A stretch of 12,551 bases of DNA from Bacteroidia bacterium (GCA_026418315.1 JAOABO010000045.1:1-12551); one strand, 5' to 3'. Shown: positions 1-8,178, counted from the stretch's first letter. The notes: generated by a model from the sequence alone, not told the origin. Program-made: numbers and translations.

Positions 1-1574
1 CCCCCTTCAATTGGATAAGAAGTGGAGTAGGAACCGATCAGGAAACAGCTGATTGCGGAGGGCCAATCTATGGTTATGCAGGCTCACACAATTGGACAGA
101 TAAAGACAATGTAATGGCCAACATTTTGGGGGGTAGATGGGCACCTTACTGTATTACAGCTTATTCAGGAAGAAACTTACCAGGCGGTTGCAATATATTT
201 GCTGGTCCCGGATATGATTCAAGATTAAATTTTAATGTCTCTGATGCTAATCCAGCAAGGACTGAACCAGCATACTTATCCAGTATAGATTTAGTCATTA
301 CTCCTGATAAAAGTAAATGGACAAGATGTATTGTTATTGAAATGCAAGACGATCCTAATTTGTCTGAGGGAGGAGCAAAAAAATTTGAGATTCGAAAACA
401 TCCATCAGTTGATAAAAACGGAAATACAGGAGATGGAATAGTAACGAATGATCCTAACGATGCTGATTATATAGCATCTCAAGGGATGAGCTGGTTCCCT
501 GGTTATGCTATTAATGTTGAAACAGGAGAAAGATTAAATATCGTATTTGGTGAAGACAGCTGGAATTTTAACGATAATGGTACAGATCTGATCTGGAATC
601 CAACTAATACTCAAATTGGTTCTGCATATAATTACCCATTTGGAGGAAGACATTATATCTATGTATTTGGTAACAACAGGTATGAGGTATTTAATACAAG
701 TACATCAACAATACCTGAAATAGCTGCGTTACACAATTTGCCAGTAGGCGCTGGTAGATATGACGGATGTTCACAACTATATCCTCAATGGAAAGCAGCT
801 TTTACTAATGTTACAACCCCAGCTCAAAGAATACAAATATCAAGATTAATCAGATCAATATTACAAGATGCAATGTGGGTGAACTTACCTGTACTAACAA
901 ATAGCAAATATCTATTCAAAAATCCCTCTCAAATACCTTGTGAGGTAAAAATTAGAATTAGAGTTAGAAAACCATATAGGTATGGTTACTCAACATTTTA
1001 TTCTAACAGCACACCAGGAAGTTCACCTTACTATGCCGACTTAAGCTCATGGCGCGGTTATCCATTTGCACCTAACCTACTTCCTACAAATAACGGAACG
1101 CTCACAAATATTTCAACTAATCCTATAAACGACAATTTTCCAACATATCAATTTTCAACAAACGATATATACACAATTACCAATGAAAATGAAGTTGCAA
1201 AAAATGCATTGGATATTATCAGAGTAGTGCCTAATCCTTATTACGGATATTCTACCTATGAAGGTAACCGATTGGATACACGCATAAAGATTACAAATCT
1301 ACCAAGTGATTGTACTATTAAAATCTATACCCTAAATGGAACATTAGTCAGAACCCTTACGAGAAACATGGAAAATCAAGAAGATAAATACAGTTTCACA
1401 AATGACTTCAAGCAATCAAAATGGTTACCATTTATTGAATGGGATTTAAAGAATCAAAATGGTGTATTGGTATCCAGCGGTATGTACATTATTCATGTAG
1501 AATCTCCAAAATTCGGAGAAAAAATTATCAAGTGGTTTGGTATCATGAGACCTTATGATTTACAAAACTTTTAA
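1..1574 (+). CDS. 3' part of a large secreted/surface protein with a type IX secretion-like C-terminal domain (partial)
   Basis: The frame is open from base 3, so the gene begins before the window; the ATG at 114 is internal because codons in the same frame continue upstream of it. About 523 codons are visible. The body is rich in Asn, Tyr, Gly and Thr, as in Bacteroidota exported proteins, and has no family I can name. The last ~115 residues (about 1203-1560) look like a FlgD-like/T9SS type A beta-sandwich: a VVPNPYYG entry strand, IKIYTLNGTLVRTL, WDLKNQNG, then SGMYIIHVE. Such domains direct export through the type IX secretion system. The end is unusual: after the usual last strand comes an extra tail, KWFGIMRPYDLQNF, instead of a short basic ending. 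A PorV/PorQ-family gene follows 25 bases after the stop and is probably co-transcribed. The role as cargo is inferred; the enzymatic or structural function is unknown. Confidence 0.75.
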   Translation, partial: PFNWIRSGVGTDQETADCGGPIYGYAGSHNWTDKDNVMANILGGRWAPYCITAYSGRNLPGGCNIFAGPGYDSRLNFNVSDANPARTEPAYLSSIDLVITPDKSKWTRCIVIEMQDDPNLSEGGAKKFEIRKHPSVDKNGNTGDGIVTNDPNDADYIASQGMSWFPGYAINVETGERLNIVFGEDSWNFNDNGTDLIWNPTNTQIGSAYNYPFGGRHYIYVFGNNRYEVFNTSTSTIPEIAALHNLPVGAGRYDGCSQLYPQWKAAFTNVTTPAQRIQISRLIRSILQDAMWVNLPVLTNSKYLFKNPSQIPCEVKIRIRVRKPYRYGYSTFYSNSTPGSSPYYADLSSWRGYPFAPNLLPTNNGTLTNISTNPINDNFPTYQFSTNDIYTITNENEVAKNALDIIRVVPNPYYGYSTYEGNRLDTRIKITNLPSDCTIKIYTLNGTLVRTLTRNMENQEDKYSFTNDFKQSKWLPFIEWDLKNQNGVLVSSGMYIIHVESPKFGEKIIKWFGIMRPYDLQNF

Positions 1575-1599
1575 ACACTCTAACTTAAAAGTGAAAATT

Positions 1600-2673
1600 A
1601 TGATTAAAATGAAATATCAATTAGTTATATCTCTATCAGTGATATTTGCATATCCTTTGCAAGCAGGAAACCCAGAACGTGGAGGACAAGCAGGGGCTAC
1701 TCAATTACTCATTAATCCTTATACCAGATCAGCCGGATGGGCAGGGGCTAACCAAGCCAATACACGAGGTATTGAAGCTCAATTTTGGAATGTAGCAGGA
1801 ACCGTTTTTACAAAAAAAACAGAATTGTATTTTGCAAGAACAGAATGGTTGGTAGGTTCTGGAACTAATATCAATGCTCTTGGATTTACTCAAAAAATAG
1901 GTCAAGTTAATGCATTAGGTATTGGTATTGTTAATATAAATGGCGGTAATCTAATAAGAACTTCTGAAGACCAACCTGAAGGTGGTATGGGTACTTTCTC
2001 TCCAAATTTTCTAAACTTCAGTGTTTCTTATGCAAGAATGTTTTCAGATGACATTTATGGCGGAGTAAACGTCAAAATTATTAATGAAAGAATTCCCGGT
2101 GTTCAAGCAACAGGAATAGCTATAGACGGGGGTATTCAATATCATACCGGAAAATATAAACAAATACATTTTGGAGTATCAATTAAAAATTGGGGACCAA
2201 AAATGCAATACAGAGGTGAGTTGCTGACATTTCAAACACTAACACAAGTACCACCAGAATATCAAAGAACAGTTCAAAATCGCTCCTCATTCTTTGAAAT
2301 GCCACTATGCGAAAATATTGGTTTTTCTTATGATTTTAATTTAACAGGGGATACCATCATTAATGGTATTAGAGAACATCGTTTAAGTGTAGCTGCTAAT
2401 TGTATATTAAACTCTTTTACTTATGATAACTATTTGTTTGGTCTTGAATATGCATGGAAAGAAAGAGTTATGCTCAGAGCTGGATTTCAAGCAGAAAAAT
2501 ATATATTTGATAGCACAAAAAGAATGACCGCTCTTACAGGGCCAACAGCCGGATTAACAATAGAATGGCCTATCAACAAAGAAAAAAATAGCACCATAGG
2601 ATTTGACTACTCTTACAGATTAAGTAATCCTTTCGGGGGTGTTCACTCTTTAGGATTTAGAATTAATTTGTAA
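1600..2673 (+). CDS. PorV/PorQ-family outer-membrane beta-barrel protein
   Basis: The product is a 357-residue predicted outer-membrane protein. The ATG at 1600 is preferred over one at 1555 because it opens directly into a signal peptide: Lys-rich start, hydrophobic LVISLSVIFAY, then cleavage expected after LQA (residue 22). It also avoids overlap with the preceding gene. ATG 1609 is equally possible. Family marks are the early motif AGATQLLINPYTRSAGWAGA, the AQFWNVAG segment, and alternating Gly/aromatic beta strands to the C-terminus (LGFRINL). PorV proteins carry type IX cargo from the translocon to the attachment complex; PorQ-type relatives also serve the system. The gene immediately upstream encodes a likely cargo, so this paralogue may serve that protein. 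The exact subfamily cannot be settled by eye. A strong hairpin follows 26 bases after the stop. Confidence 0.85.
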   Translation: MIKMKYQLVISLSVIFAYPLQAGNPERGGQAGATQLLINPYTRSAGWAGANQANTRGIEAQFWNVAGTVFTKKTELYFARTEWLVGSGTNINALGFTQKIGQVNALGIGIVNINGGNLIRTSEDQPEGGMGTFSPNFLNFSVSYARMFSDDIYGGVNVKIINERIPGVQATGIAIDGGIQYHTGKYKQIHFGVSIKNWGPKMQYRGELLTFQTLTQVPPEYQRTVQNRSSFFEMPLCENIGFSYDFNLTGDTIINGIREHRLSVAANCILNSFTYDNYLFGLEYAWKERVMLRAGFQAEKYIFDSTKRMTALTGPTAGLTIEWPINKEKNSTIGFDYSYRLSNPFGGVHSLGFRINL

Positions 2674-2698
2674 TTATCAATTTCTTTTTGTATTTTTG
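2667..2698 (+). promoter_or_regulatory. Bacteroidota-type promoter for greA (-33 TTTG, -7 TATTTTTG)
   Basis: TTTG at 2667-2670 and TATTTTTG at 2691-2698 are separated by 20 bases. This matches the Bacteroidota housekeeping promoter (TTTG and TAnnTTTG) in both boxes. Transcription would start around 2703-2706, about 60 bases before greA. The -33 box lies in the last codons of the PorV/PorQ gene, and the start site falls inside the left arm of the hairpin at 2700-2737. This is the best-supported promoter in the window. Confidence 0.7.
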
Positions 2699-2699
2699 C

Positions 2700-2740
2700 A
2701 AAGCGAAATCCCGAAAAAATTTTCGGGATTTCGCTTTTTA
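2700..2740 (+). terminator. Strong hairpin, probable intrinsic terminator of the surface-protein/PorV operon
   Basis: Bases 2700-2717 are a perfect inverted repeat of 2720-2737, with a GC-bearing core (GCGAAATCCCG / CGGGATTTCGC). The AT-rich top probably opens into a loop of about 6. The right arm ends in a run of five T (2735-2739). It lies 26 bases after the PorV/PorQ stop, where a rho-independent terminator is expected. Because the greA promoter is immediately upstream, most of the hairpin would also form at the 5' end of the greA transcript. Confidence 0.8.
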
Positions 2741-2764
2741 TTACAAAAAATAAAATGAACCACT

Positions 2765-3238
2765 ATGAGTAATGTTGTTTTTTATACAGAGGAGGGTTTA
2801 CAAAAATTAAAACATGAACTTCACCGCTTAAAAACAGAAGAAAGAAAAAAAATTGCACAACAAATTGCAGAAGCTAGAGAAAAAGGCGATTTAAGTGAAA
2901 ATGCCGAATATACTGCTGCCTTGGAAGCCCAAGCACACCTTGAAGCAAAAATAGGAGAAATGGAACAATTGGTACAAAATGCCAGAGTTGTAAGTCAAAG
3001 TCAGGTCAGTACAGAAAAAGTTTCTTTATTCACTAAGGTAAAATTAAAAAACCATAATACAGCAACTATTGTAGAATACCAATTGGTTACAGAGAGTGAA
3101 TCTAATGTATCTCAGGGTAAAATATCCGTAACCTCACCTATAGGAAAATGTCTGATAGGCAAGTGTATTGGCGACATTGTAGAAGTAAAAGTGCCTGCAG
3201 GAGTTATTAAATTAGAAGTATTACAAATATCTTTGTAA
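2765..3238 (+). CDS. greA: Transcription elongation factor GreA
   Basis: GreA enters the secondary channel of RNA polymerase and stimulates cleavage of backtracked transcripts, rescuing stalled complexes. The 157-residue product has the usual length. Residues 1-75 form the antiparallel coiled coil, whose tip motif GDLSENAEY carries the acidic pair (Asp42, Glu45) that coordinates the catalytic metal. Residues ~80-157 form the FKBP-like domain with the signature SPIGKCLIGKCIGD. The start at 2765 fits family N-termini (FYTEEGLQKLKHEL). It is the first gene of a cluster with the HIT gene (18-base gap) and prfC. A promoter and hairpin lie directly upstream. No key residue is missing. Confidence 0.96.
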   Translation: MSNVVFYTEEGLQKLKHELHRLKTEERKKIAQQIAEAREKGDLSENAEYTAALEAQAHLEAKIGEMEQLVQNARVVSQSQVSTEKVSLFTKVKLKNHNTATIVEYQLVTESESNVSQGKISVTSPIGKCLIGKCIGDIVEVKVPAGVIKLEVLQISL

Positions 3239-3256
3239 AAAGATTAAAATTATTAT

Positions 3257-3655
3257 ATGCCCTCTGTTTTTTCAAAAATAATTACAGGTGAAATCCCTGC
3301 ATATAAAATAGCTGAGAACGAAAAATATTTAGCATTTCTTGATATTTTTCCTCTTGTAAAAGGTCATACTTTAGTTATTCCAAAGAAAGAAGTTGATTAT
3401 GTATTTGACCTGGATGATGAAACATATTTGGGACTTATGAATTTTGCTAAAAAAGTTGCAATAAGTATTAAAAAAGCTATTCCGTGTAACAGAATTTCCA
3501 TGCAAGTAATAGGTCTTGAAGTACCTCATGCACACGTTCATTTAATTCCTATTAATTCTATGTCTGATTGTAATTTTTCAAATCCTAAATTAAAATTAAG
3601 TAAAGAAGAATTTGAATCCATTGCAGAGAGTATCAGAAAAAACTTTGTTATATAA
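3257..3655 (+). CDS. HIT-family (histidine triad) nucleotide-binding protein
   Basis: This 132-residue protein belongs to the histidine triad family, small dimeric nucleotide hydrolases or transferases acting on purine nucleoside phosphoramidates and related adenylated compounds. The triad is HAHVHLIP (His91, His93, His95). The N-terminal VFSKIITGEIPAYKI and the central GHTLVIPKKEVDYVFDL are typical of Hint-like branch members. The Cys-based zinc site of some relatives is absent. A greA-HIT gene pair recurs in Bacteroidota, which supports co-transcription here, but no physiological link to GreA is established. The true substrate is unknown. The stop is 10 bases before the preferred prfC start. 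Confidence 0.93.
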   Translation: MPSVFSKIITGEIPAYKIAENEKYLAFLDIFPLVKGHTLVIPKKEVDYVFDLDDETYLGLMNFAKKVAISIKKAIPCNRISMQVIGLEVPHAHVHLIPINSMSDCNFSNPKLKLSKEEFESIAESIRKNFVI

Positions 3656-3665
3656 AAAAAATAAG

Positions 3666-5255
3666 ATGGTTCCCTGGTTAGATGAAATTAAAAGAAGAAG
3701 AACCTTTGCAATTATTGCACACCCCGATGCAGGTAAAACTACATTAACAGAAAAACTATTATTGTTTGGCGGTGCTATTCAAATTGCAGGTGCCGTCAAG
3801 TCCAATAAAATAAATCGCTCCACCACATCTGATTTTATGGAAATAGAAAAACAAAGAGGTATTTCTGTTTCTACATCGGTTATGGCTTTTGAATACAAGG
3901 GGTATAAAATAAATATTTTGGATACTCCAGGACATGAAGATTTTGCTGAAGATACTTATCGTACGCTTACCGCAGTTGATAGTGTCATTTTAGTAATTGA
4001 TTGCGTGAAAGGCGTAGAAAGTCAAACAAGAAAATTACTGGAAGTATGCAGAATGAGAAACACACCTGTTATAGTTTTCATCAATAAACTGGATAGAGAA
4101 GGAAGAGACCCGTTTGACTTACTGGACGAAATAGAAAAAGAACTTAAAATAAAAGTATTTCCAATGACCTGGCCTATAGGCATTGGTAAATCATTCAAAG
4201 GAGTATACAATTTCTTTGAACATCGGTTAAATTTATTTAATAATGAAAATAAATTCGTTAGAACTGATAATTTTATCACAATAAGTGACATTTCTTCTAA
4301 AGAACTTGAAAGTAACATAGGAGAAAATTTTGCTGAAAAATTAAGAGGCGATGTAGAAATTATTCAGGGCGTATATGACCATTTTGATAAAGAAAGTTAC
4401 TTGAAAGGGATTATTAGTCCTGTGTTTTTTGGTAGCGCTGTAAATAACTTTGGCATACAGGAATTATTAGACACCTTTGTAGAAATTGCTCCATACCCCA
4501 AAGGAAGAGAAAGTGATAAAGGATGGATAAGTTCTGATTATCCTAAACTTACCGGATTCGTGTTCAAAATACACGCTAACTTAGACCCCAAACACAGAGA
4601 CAGAATTGCATTTTTGAGAATTGTGTCTGGTAAGTTTGAAAGAAATAAAAATTATTTTCACGTAAGGCATCAAAAGTGGTTAAAATTCAGTAATCCTACT
4701 GCTTTTATGGCACAACAAAAATCAGTGATAGACGAAGCCTATCCGGGTGATGTAATTGGTTTATATGATTCCGGTAACTTTAAAATAGGTGATACAATTA
4801 CAGAAGGCGAAAATCTCACCTTTAAAGGAATACCATCTTTCTCACCCGAAATATTCAAATATGTAGTGAATAAAGACCCAATGAAAACTAAGCAATTACA
4901 AAAGGGCCTTGAACAATTAACAGAAGAAGGAGTAGCACAATTATTTTACAAAAAAATTGACAACAGAAAAATAATAGGTACAGTTGGCCAACTTCAATTT
5001 GAAGTATTACAACACAGGTTATTTAATGAGTATGCTGCAAAATGTGACTTTGATTCATTACCTATTTACAAAGCAGTATGGGTTTCATCTGATAATGAGA
5101 AAAAAATGCAAGAATTTCTTAATGAACGTTCGCAATATATTGCTTACGACAAAGAAGATAGACCTGTATTTTTAGCGGAGTCGGCCTGGCTTTTGCAAAT
5201 GGCTCAGGAAAAATATCCGGAAATACATTTTCACACAATCAATGAATTTAACTAA
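3666..5255 (+). CDS. prfC: Peptide chain release factor 3 (RF3), translational GTPase
   Basis: RF3 is the GTPase that removes RF1/RF2 from the ribosome after peptide release. Start 3666 gives 529 residues, the same length as Escherichia coli RF3, and begins 10 bases after the HIT stop. An ATG at 3612 would add 18 residues and overlap the HIT gene, so it is disfavoured. All GTPase motifs are present: G1 AHPDAGKTT (18-26), switch I RGISVSTSVM (from Arg64), G3 DTPGHEDF (Asp86-His90), G4 NKLD (140-143) and G5 GSA (256-258). RF3-specific marks include FGGAIQIAGAVK after G1, and MAQQKSVIDEAYPGDVIGL, GVAQLF and GQLQFEVLQHRL in domains II/III. It converges on purL with only 9 bases between the stops. 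Confidence 0.96.
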   Translation: MVPWLDEIKRRRTFAIIAHPDAGKTTLTEKLLLFGGAIQIAGAVKSNKINRSTTSDFMEIEKQRGISVSTSVMAFEYKGYKINILDTPGHEDFAEDTYRTLTAVDSVILVIDCVKGVESQTRKLLEVCRMRNTPVIVFINKLDREGRDPFDLLDEIEKELKIKVFPMTWPIGIGKSFKGVYNFFEHRLNLFNNENKFVRTDNFITISDISSKELESNIGENFAEKLRGDVEIIQGVYDHFDKESYLKGIISPVFFGSAVNNFGIQELLDTFVEIAPYPKGRESDKGWISSDYPKLTGFVFKIHANLDPKHRDRIAFLRIVSGKFERNKNYFHVRHQKWLKFSNPTAFMAQQKSVIDEAYPGDVIGLYDSGNFKIGDTITEGENLTFKGIPSFSPEIFKYVVNKDPMKTKQLQKGLEQLTEEGVAQLFYKKIDNRKIIGTVGQLQFEVLQHRLFNEYAAKCDFDSLPIYKAVWVSSDNEKKMQEFLNERSQYIAYDKEDRPVFLAESAWLLQMAQEKYPEIHFHTINEFN

Positions 5256-5264
5256 TTGTTCTGT

Positions 5265-7514
5265 TTATTCTTCCATATATTTTGGAAATGTTGATAAATA
5301 AACATCTTTGAATTTATCAATATTGCCGTATTCAGTGCCATCTATTATCACCTTCTTTTTCAAAACTTTGCCAATTTCTAAGCAATCTGTCTGATGTTTT
5401 TGACATATATCTTTTAATAAGTGAATATCTTTTTTCAAAATACTTACCACAATTCTACCCTGTGCTTCACCAAAATAAAATGCATCAGTACGAATGTCTG
5501 CTGGTTTGTTTACTTCAAATCCTAATTGCTTTTCAAATGCTGACTCACATAATGTCGTAAATAATCCACCATCACTTACATCATGAGCACTAATCAGGAT
5601 ACCTGATTGTATGGCTTCTTTTACAGATTGATGGGTGTTATATTCCTCATTCAAATTAAAATAAGGTGCCGGAAAGTGTTTATATTTTCTATAAGAGTAT
5701 AGATATTCAGATGCAGCAATGTCATTCACAACTTTACCAATCAACACTATTAGGTCATCTTCATTTTGAAATGACAATGTTGTCTGAAATTTTTTATTCT
5801 TTAAAATACCCAACATTCCTATTGTTGGCGTTGGAAACACTGCCCCATTTTCCGATTGATTATAAAAACTCACATTTCCGCCTGTTACAGGTGTGTCAAA
5901 CTTTTCACAAGCAGTACTCATCCCCTTAATAGCTCCAACAAATTGCCAGTAAACTTCAGGATTATATGGATTCCCAAAATTCAAACAGTTGGTTATTGCC
6001 ACTGGTTCTCCACCACTGCAAATAATATTTCTTGCTGCTTCACTGACAGCAATGGCTGTACCAATTTCCGGATCAGCATATACATATCGGCTGTTGCAAT
6101 CTACTGATAGAGCAAGCGCTTTTTCAGTATTATGTATATTCACCACTGCTGCATCTGATGGGAAGTTAGTACTCATGTTGTTAATCCTTACCATGCTATC
6201 ATATTGTTCATACACCCACCTTTTAGAGGCAATATTAGGATGGCTCATGATAAACTTTGCTACTTCTTCAAATTCTCTTTTATCTTTTATATCAGGAATA
6301 GTGTTGATGTTAAACTTTTTATTTTCAGCATAATAAGCTGGCTCTTTGAATTCTCTTATGTATACAGGGGCTCCTCCTCCTACTACTAAGGCATCTGCAG
6401 GTACTTCAGCCACTAGTTCATCATCATAATAATATTTCAAAATTGGTTCTTTAGTTACAACACCTATCTGTACACAATTCAAATCCCATTTTTCAAATAT
6501 TCTAATAACTTCTTCTTCTCTTCCTTTTTTAACCACCACCAACATTCTTTCTTGTGACTCACTCAATAATATTTCAAACGGCTGCATATCTGATTGCCTT
6601 AACGGAACTTTATCCAGCCATATTATCATACCATGGTTCCCTTTTGCGCTCATCTCAGATGTAGAACAGGTAATTCCCGCAGCTCCCATATCTTGCATAC
6701 CAACCACTGCCCCCGTTTCAATAATTTCTAAAGTAGCTTCCAGTAATAGTTTTTCCTGAAACGGATCGCCTACCTGCACAGCCGGCAAGTCCTCCACAGA
6801 ATTTTTTGTAATATCTTTAGATGCAAATGCAGCACCATGAATACCATCTTTACCAGTTGCAGAACCTACTATAAATACCGGATTTCCTTCTCCTTCGGCT
6901 ATTGCTTTTACCGTTTTATTTTTCTCAACAATTCCTACGCTCATGGCATTCACTAAAGGGTTATCGGTAAAACTCTCATCAAAAAAAACTTCTCCTGCCA
7001 CTGTAGGTACTCCAAATGCATTTCCATAATCTCCGATACCTTTTACAACACCCCTTATTAACCACTGAGTTTTTTTGTTCTCAATGTTTCCAAATCGTAG
7101 TGAATTTAATTGAGCTATAGGTCTTGCTCCCATAGTAAAAATATCTCTGTTAATGCCACCAACACCTGTTGCAGCACCTTGGTAGGGCTCAATAGCACTT
7201 GGGTGATTATGTGATTCTATTTTGAAAGCACAGGCAAGATTGTCTCCTATATCTACCAGTCCGGCATTTTCCTCACCTGCTTTTGCAAGTAAATGTTTTC
7301 CTTCTTTTGGTAATTTTTTAAGCCAATGAAGAGAGTTTTTATATGAACAATGTTCACTCCACATGGCAGCAAACATAGATAATTCCGTGAAGTTAGGAAC
7401 ACGTCCAAGAATAGAAACAATTCTATCAAATTCTTCATCAAGAAGTCCCAGTTTTTTTGCAATTTGCTTATCAGTTAAGGGATTAGAAATTTTTTGAGTG
7501 GCAGATATTGACAT
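5265..7514 (-). CDS. purL: Phosphoribosylformylglycinamidine synthase subunit PurL (small type)
   Basis: PurL converts formylglycinamide ribonucleotide, ATP and ammonia to the amidine (FGAM) in de novo purine synthesis. At 749 residues it is the small form, which needs PurS and the glutaminase PurQ as separate subunits; neither gene is in the window. The N-terminal MWSEHCSYKNS contains the conserved His55. Next come KIESHNHPSAIEPYQGAATG (99-117) and GVGGINRDIFTMGARP, the ATP/substrate-binding segments. GMQDMGAAGITCSTSEM lies mid-protein. The second half repeats the AIRS-like fold (VTGGNVSFYNQ, SAHDVSDGGL). The start at 7514 gives the expected N-terminal helix. The upstream gap of 79 bases is shared with the divergent adenosyltransferase gene. 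I saw no purine riboswitch. Confidence 0.96.
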   Translation of the reverse strand: MSISATQKISNPLTDKQIAKKLGLLDEEFDRIVSILGRVPNFTELSMFAAMWSEHCSYKNSLHWLKKLPKEGKHLLAKAGEENAGLVDIGDNLACAFKIESHNHPSAIEPYQGAATGVGGINRDIFTMGARPIAQLNSLRFGNIENKKTQWLIRGVVKGIGDYGNAFGVPTVAGEVFFDESFTDNPLVNAMSVGIVEKNKTVKAIAEGEGNPVFIVGSATGKDGIHGAAFASKDITKNSVEDLPAVQVGDPFQEKLLLEATLEIIETGAVVGMQDMGAAGITCSTSEMSAKGNHGMIIWLDKVPLRQSDMQPFEILLSESQERMLVVVKKGREEEVIRIFEKWDLNCVQIGVVTKEPILKYYYDDELVAEVPADALVVGGGAPVYIREFKEPAYYAENKKFNINTIPDIKDKREFEEVAKFIMSHPNIASKRWVYEQYDSMVRINNMSTNFPSDAAVVNIHNTEKALALSVDCNSRYVYADPEIGTAIAVSEAARNIICSGGEPVAITNCLNFGNPYNPEVYWQFVGAIKGMSTACEKFDTPVTGGNVSFYNQSENGAVFPTPTIGMLGILKNKKFQTTLSFQNEDDLIVLIGKVVNDIAASEYLYSYRKYKHFPAPYFNLNEEYNTHQSVKEAIQSGILISAHDVSDGGLFTTLCESAFEKQLGFEVNKPADIRTDAFYFGEAQGRIVVSILKKDIHLLKDICQKHQTDCLEIGKVLKKKVIIDGTEYGNIDKFKDVYLSTFPKYMEE

Positions 7515-7568
7515 AGATATTCAATTAAATTTGGTGTAAATGTACAGAATTTAGTCCGATAAAATCAC

Positions 7569-7576
7569 TAAATTTG
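7569..7576 (+). promoter_or_regulatory. Candidate -7 box (TAAATTTG) for the cob(I)alamin adenosyltransferase gene
   Basis: TAAATTTG matches TAnnTTTG exactly and ends 17 bases before the ATG at 7594, giving a leader of about 10 bases. No TTTG lies about 20 bases upstream, so the -33 box is weak or absent. A second exact TAAATTTG occurs at 7526-7533 and could be an alternative start region. On the opposite strand only a one-mismatch version (TACATTTA, 7544 to 7537) is seen for purL. Confidence 0.45.
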
Positions 7577-7593
7577 AAGCAAACATCAAAGTA

Positions 7594-8178
7594 ATGGCGT
7601 CAAAAGTATATACTAAAACAGGTGATAAGGGAACAACGGGCTTATTTGGTGGCAAAAGAGTGCCAAAAGATTTTGAACAAATTGAAGCGTATGGAAATAT
7701 TGATGAACTCAATTCTTTTATTGGATTACTGAAAGATTACATACAAGATACACCTATTGAAAATAAAGAGAATCTGATTCAAATTCTTCTCACTATTCAA
7801 GACAGATTATTTTCAATAGGTGCCCATCTTGCCACGTCGTCTGATAAGTTAGAAAAAGTAAAAGAGATGTTACCACCTTTGTTTGATGACGATATTCTTT
7901 TATTAGAAAAATCAATAGATCAAATGGAAGAAGAATTAGAACCTATGAAATATTTTGTTTTACCGGGCGGACATAAAGTTGTTTCATACTGCCATGTGGC
8001 CCGTTGTGTATGCAGAAGAGCAGAACGATGGGTGGTGAAATACTATCATATTGAACCCAATATTGAACCACATATTTTACCTTACCTTAATCGATTATCC
8101 GATTATCTGTTTGTTTTATCCCGATTTCTTAGTAAAAAATTAAATGTGAATGAAATACCCTGGGTCCCCAAAAAATAG
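7594..8178 (+). CDS. Cob(I)alamin adenosyltransferase, PduO type
   Basis: This 194-residue cytosolic enzyme transfers the adenosyl group of ATP to cob(I)alamin, making adenosylcobalamin. The N-terminal ATP-binding loop is YTKTGDKGTTGLFGG (6-20), followed by EAYGNIDELNSFIGLL (31-45). The C-terminal helix carries RCVCRRAERWV (137-147), including the Arg and Glu residues that are conserved and catalytically important in this family (human MMAB, Lactobacillus PduO). Length and helical pattern are typical, and the family forms trimers. No cobalamin riboswitch fits in the 79-base upstream gap, and no B12 genes are adjacent, so the enzyme probably serves general cofactor activation, for example for methylmalonyl-CoA mutase or a B12-dependent ribonucleotide reductase (inference). 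The stop is TAG. It is convergent with hemB at a gap of 51 bases. Confidence 0.94.
   Translation: MASKVYTKTGDKGTTGLFGGKRVPKDFEQIEAYGNIDELNSFIGLLKDYIQDTPIENKENLIQILLTIQDRLFSIGAHLATSSDKLEKVKEMLPPLFDDDILLLEKSIDQMEEELEPMKYFVLPGGHKVVSYCHVARCVCRRAERWVVKYYHIEPNIEPHILPYLNRLSDYLFVLSRFLSKKLNVNEIPWVPKK

Noticed and set aside
1555..1599. Longer start for the PorV/PorQ protein
   Set aside because: It would put 15 polar residues before the signal peptide and overlap the preceding gene.
3612..3665. Longer RF3 start overlapping the HIT gene
   Set aside because: It adds 18 residues with no family likeness; start 3666 gives the usual 529-residue length and a clean 10-base gap.
4022..4318. Minus-strand open frame of 98 codons inside prfC
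   Set aside because: It is antisense to the conserved GTPase region and its Ser/Leu-rich product is a shadow of prfC codons.
5291..5320. Inverted repeat TTGATAAA / TTTATCAA as a terminator for prfC
   Set aside because: The stem is AT-rich, the loop is 14 bases, there is no U-tract, and it lies in purL coding sequence.
5666..6389. Several plus-strand open frames opposite purL
   Set aside because: They overlap one another and lie entirely antisense to conserved purL; no start signals or family likeness.
7515..7593. Cobalamin or purine riboswitch upstream of the adenosyltransferase gene or purL
   Set aside because: The 79-base gap is too short for a cobalamin riboswitch, and I see no B12-box or purine-aptamer pattern.
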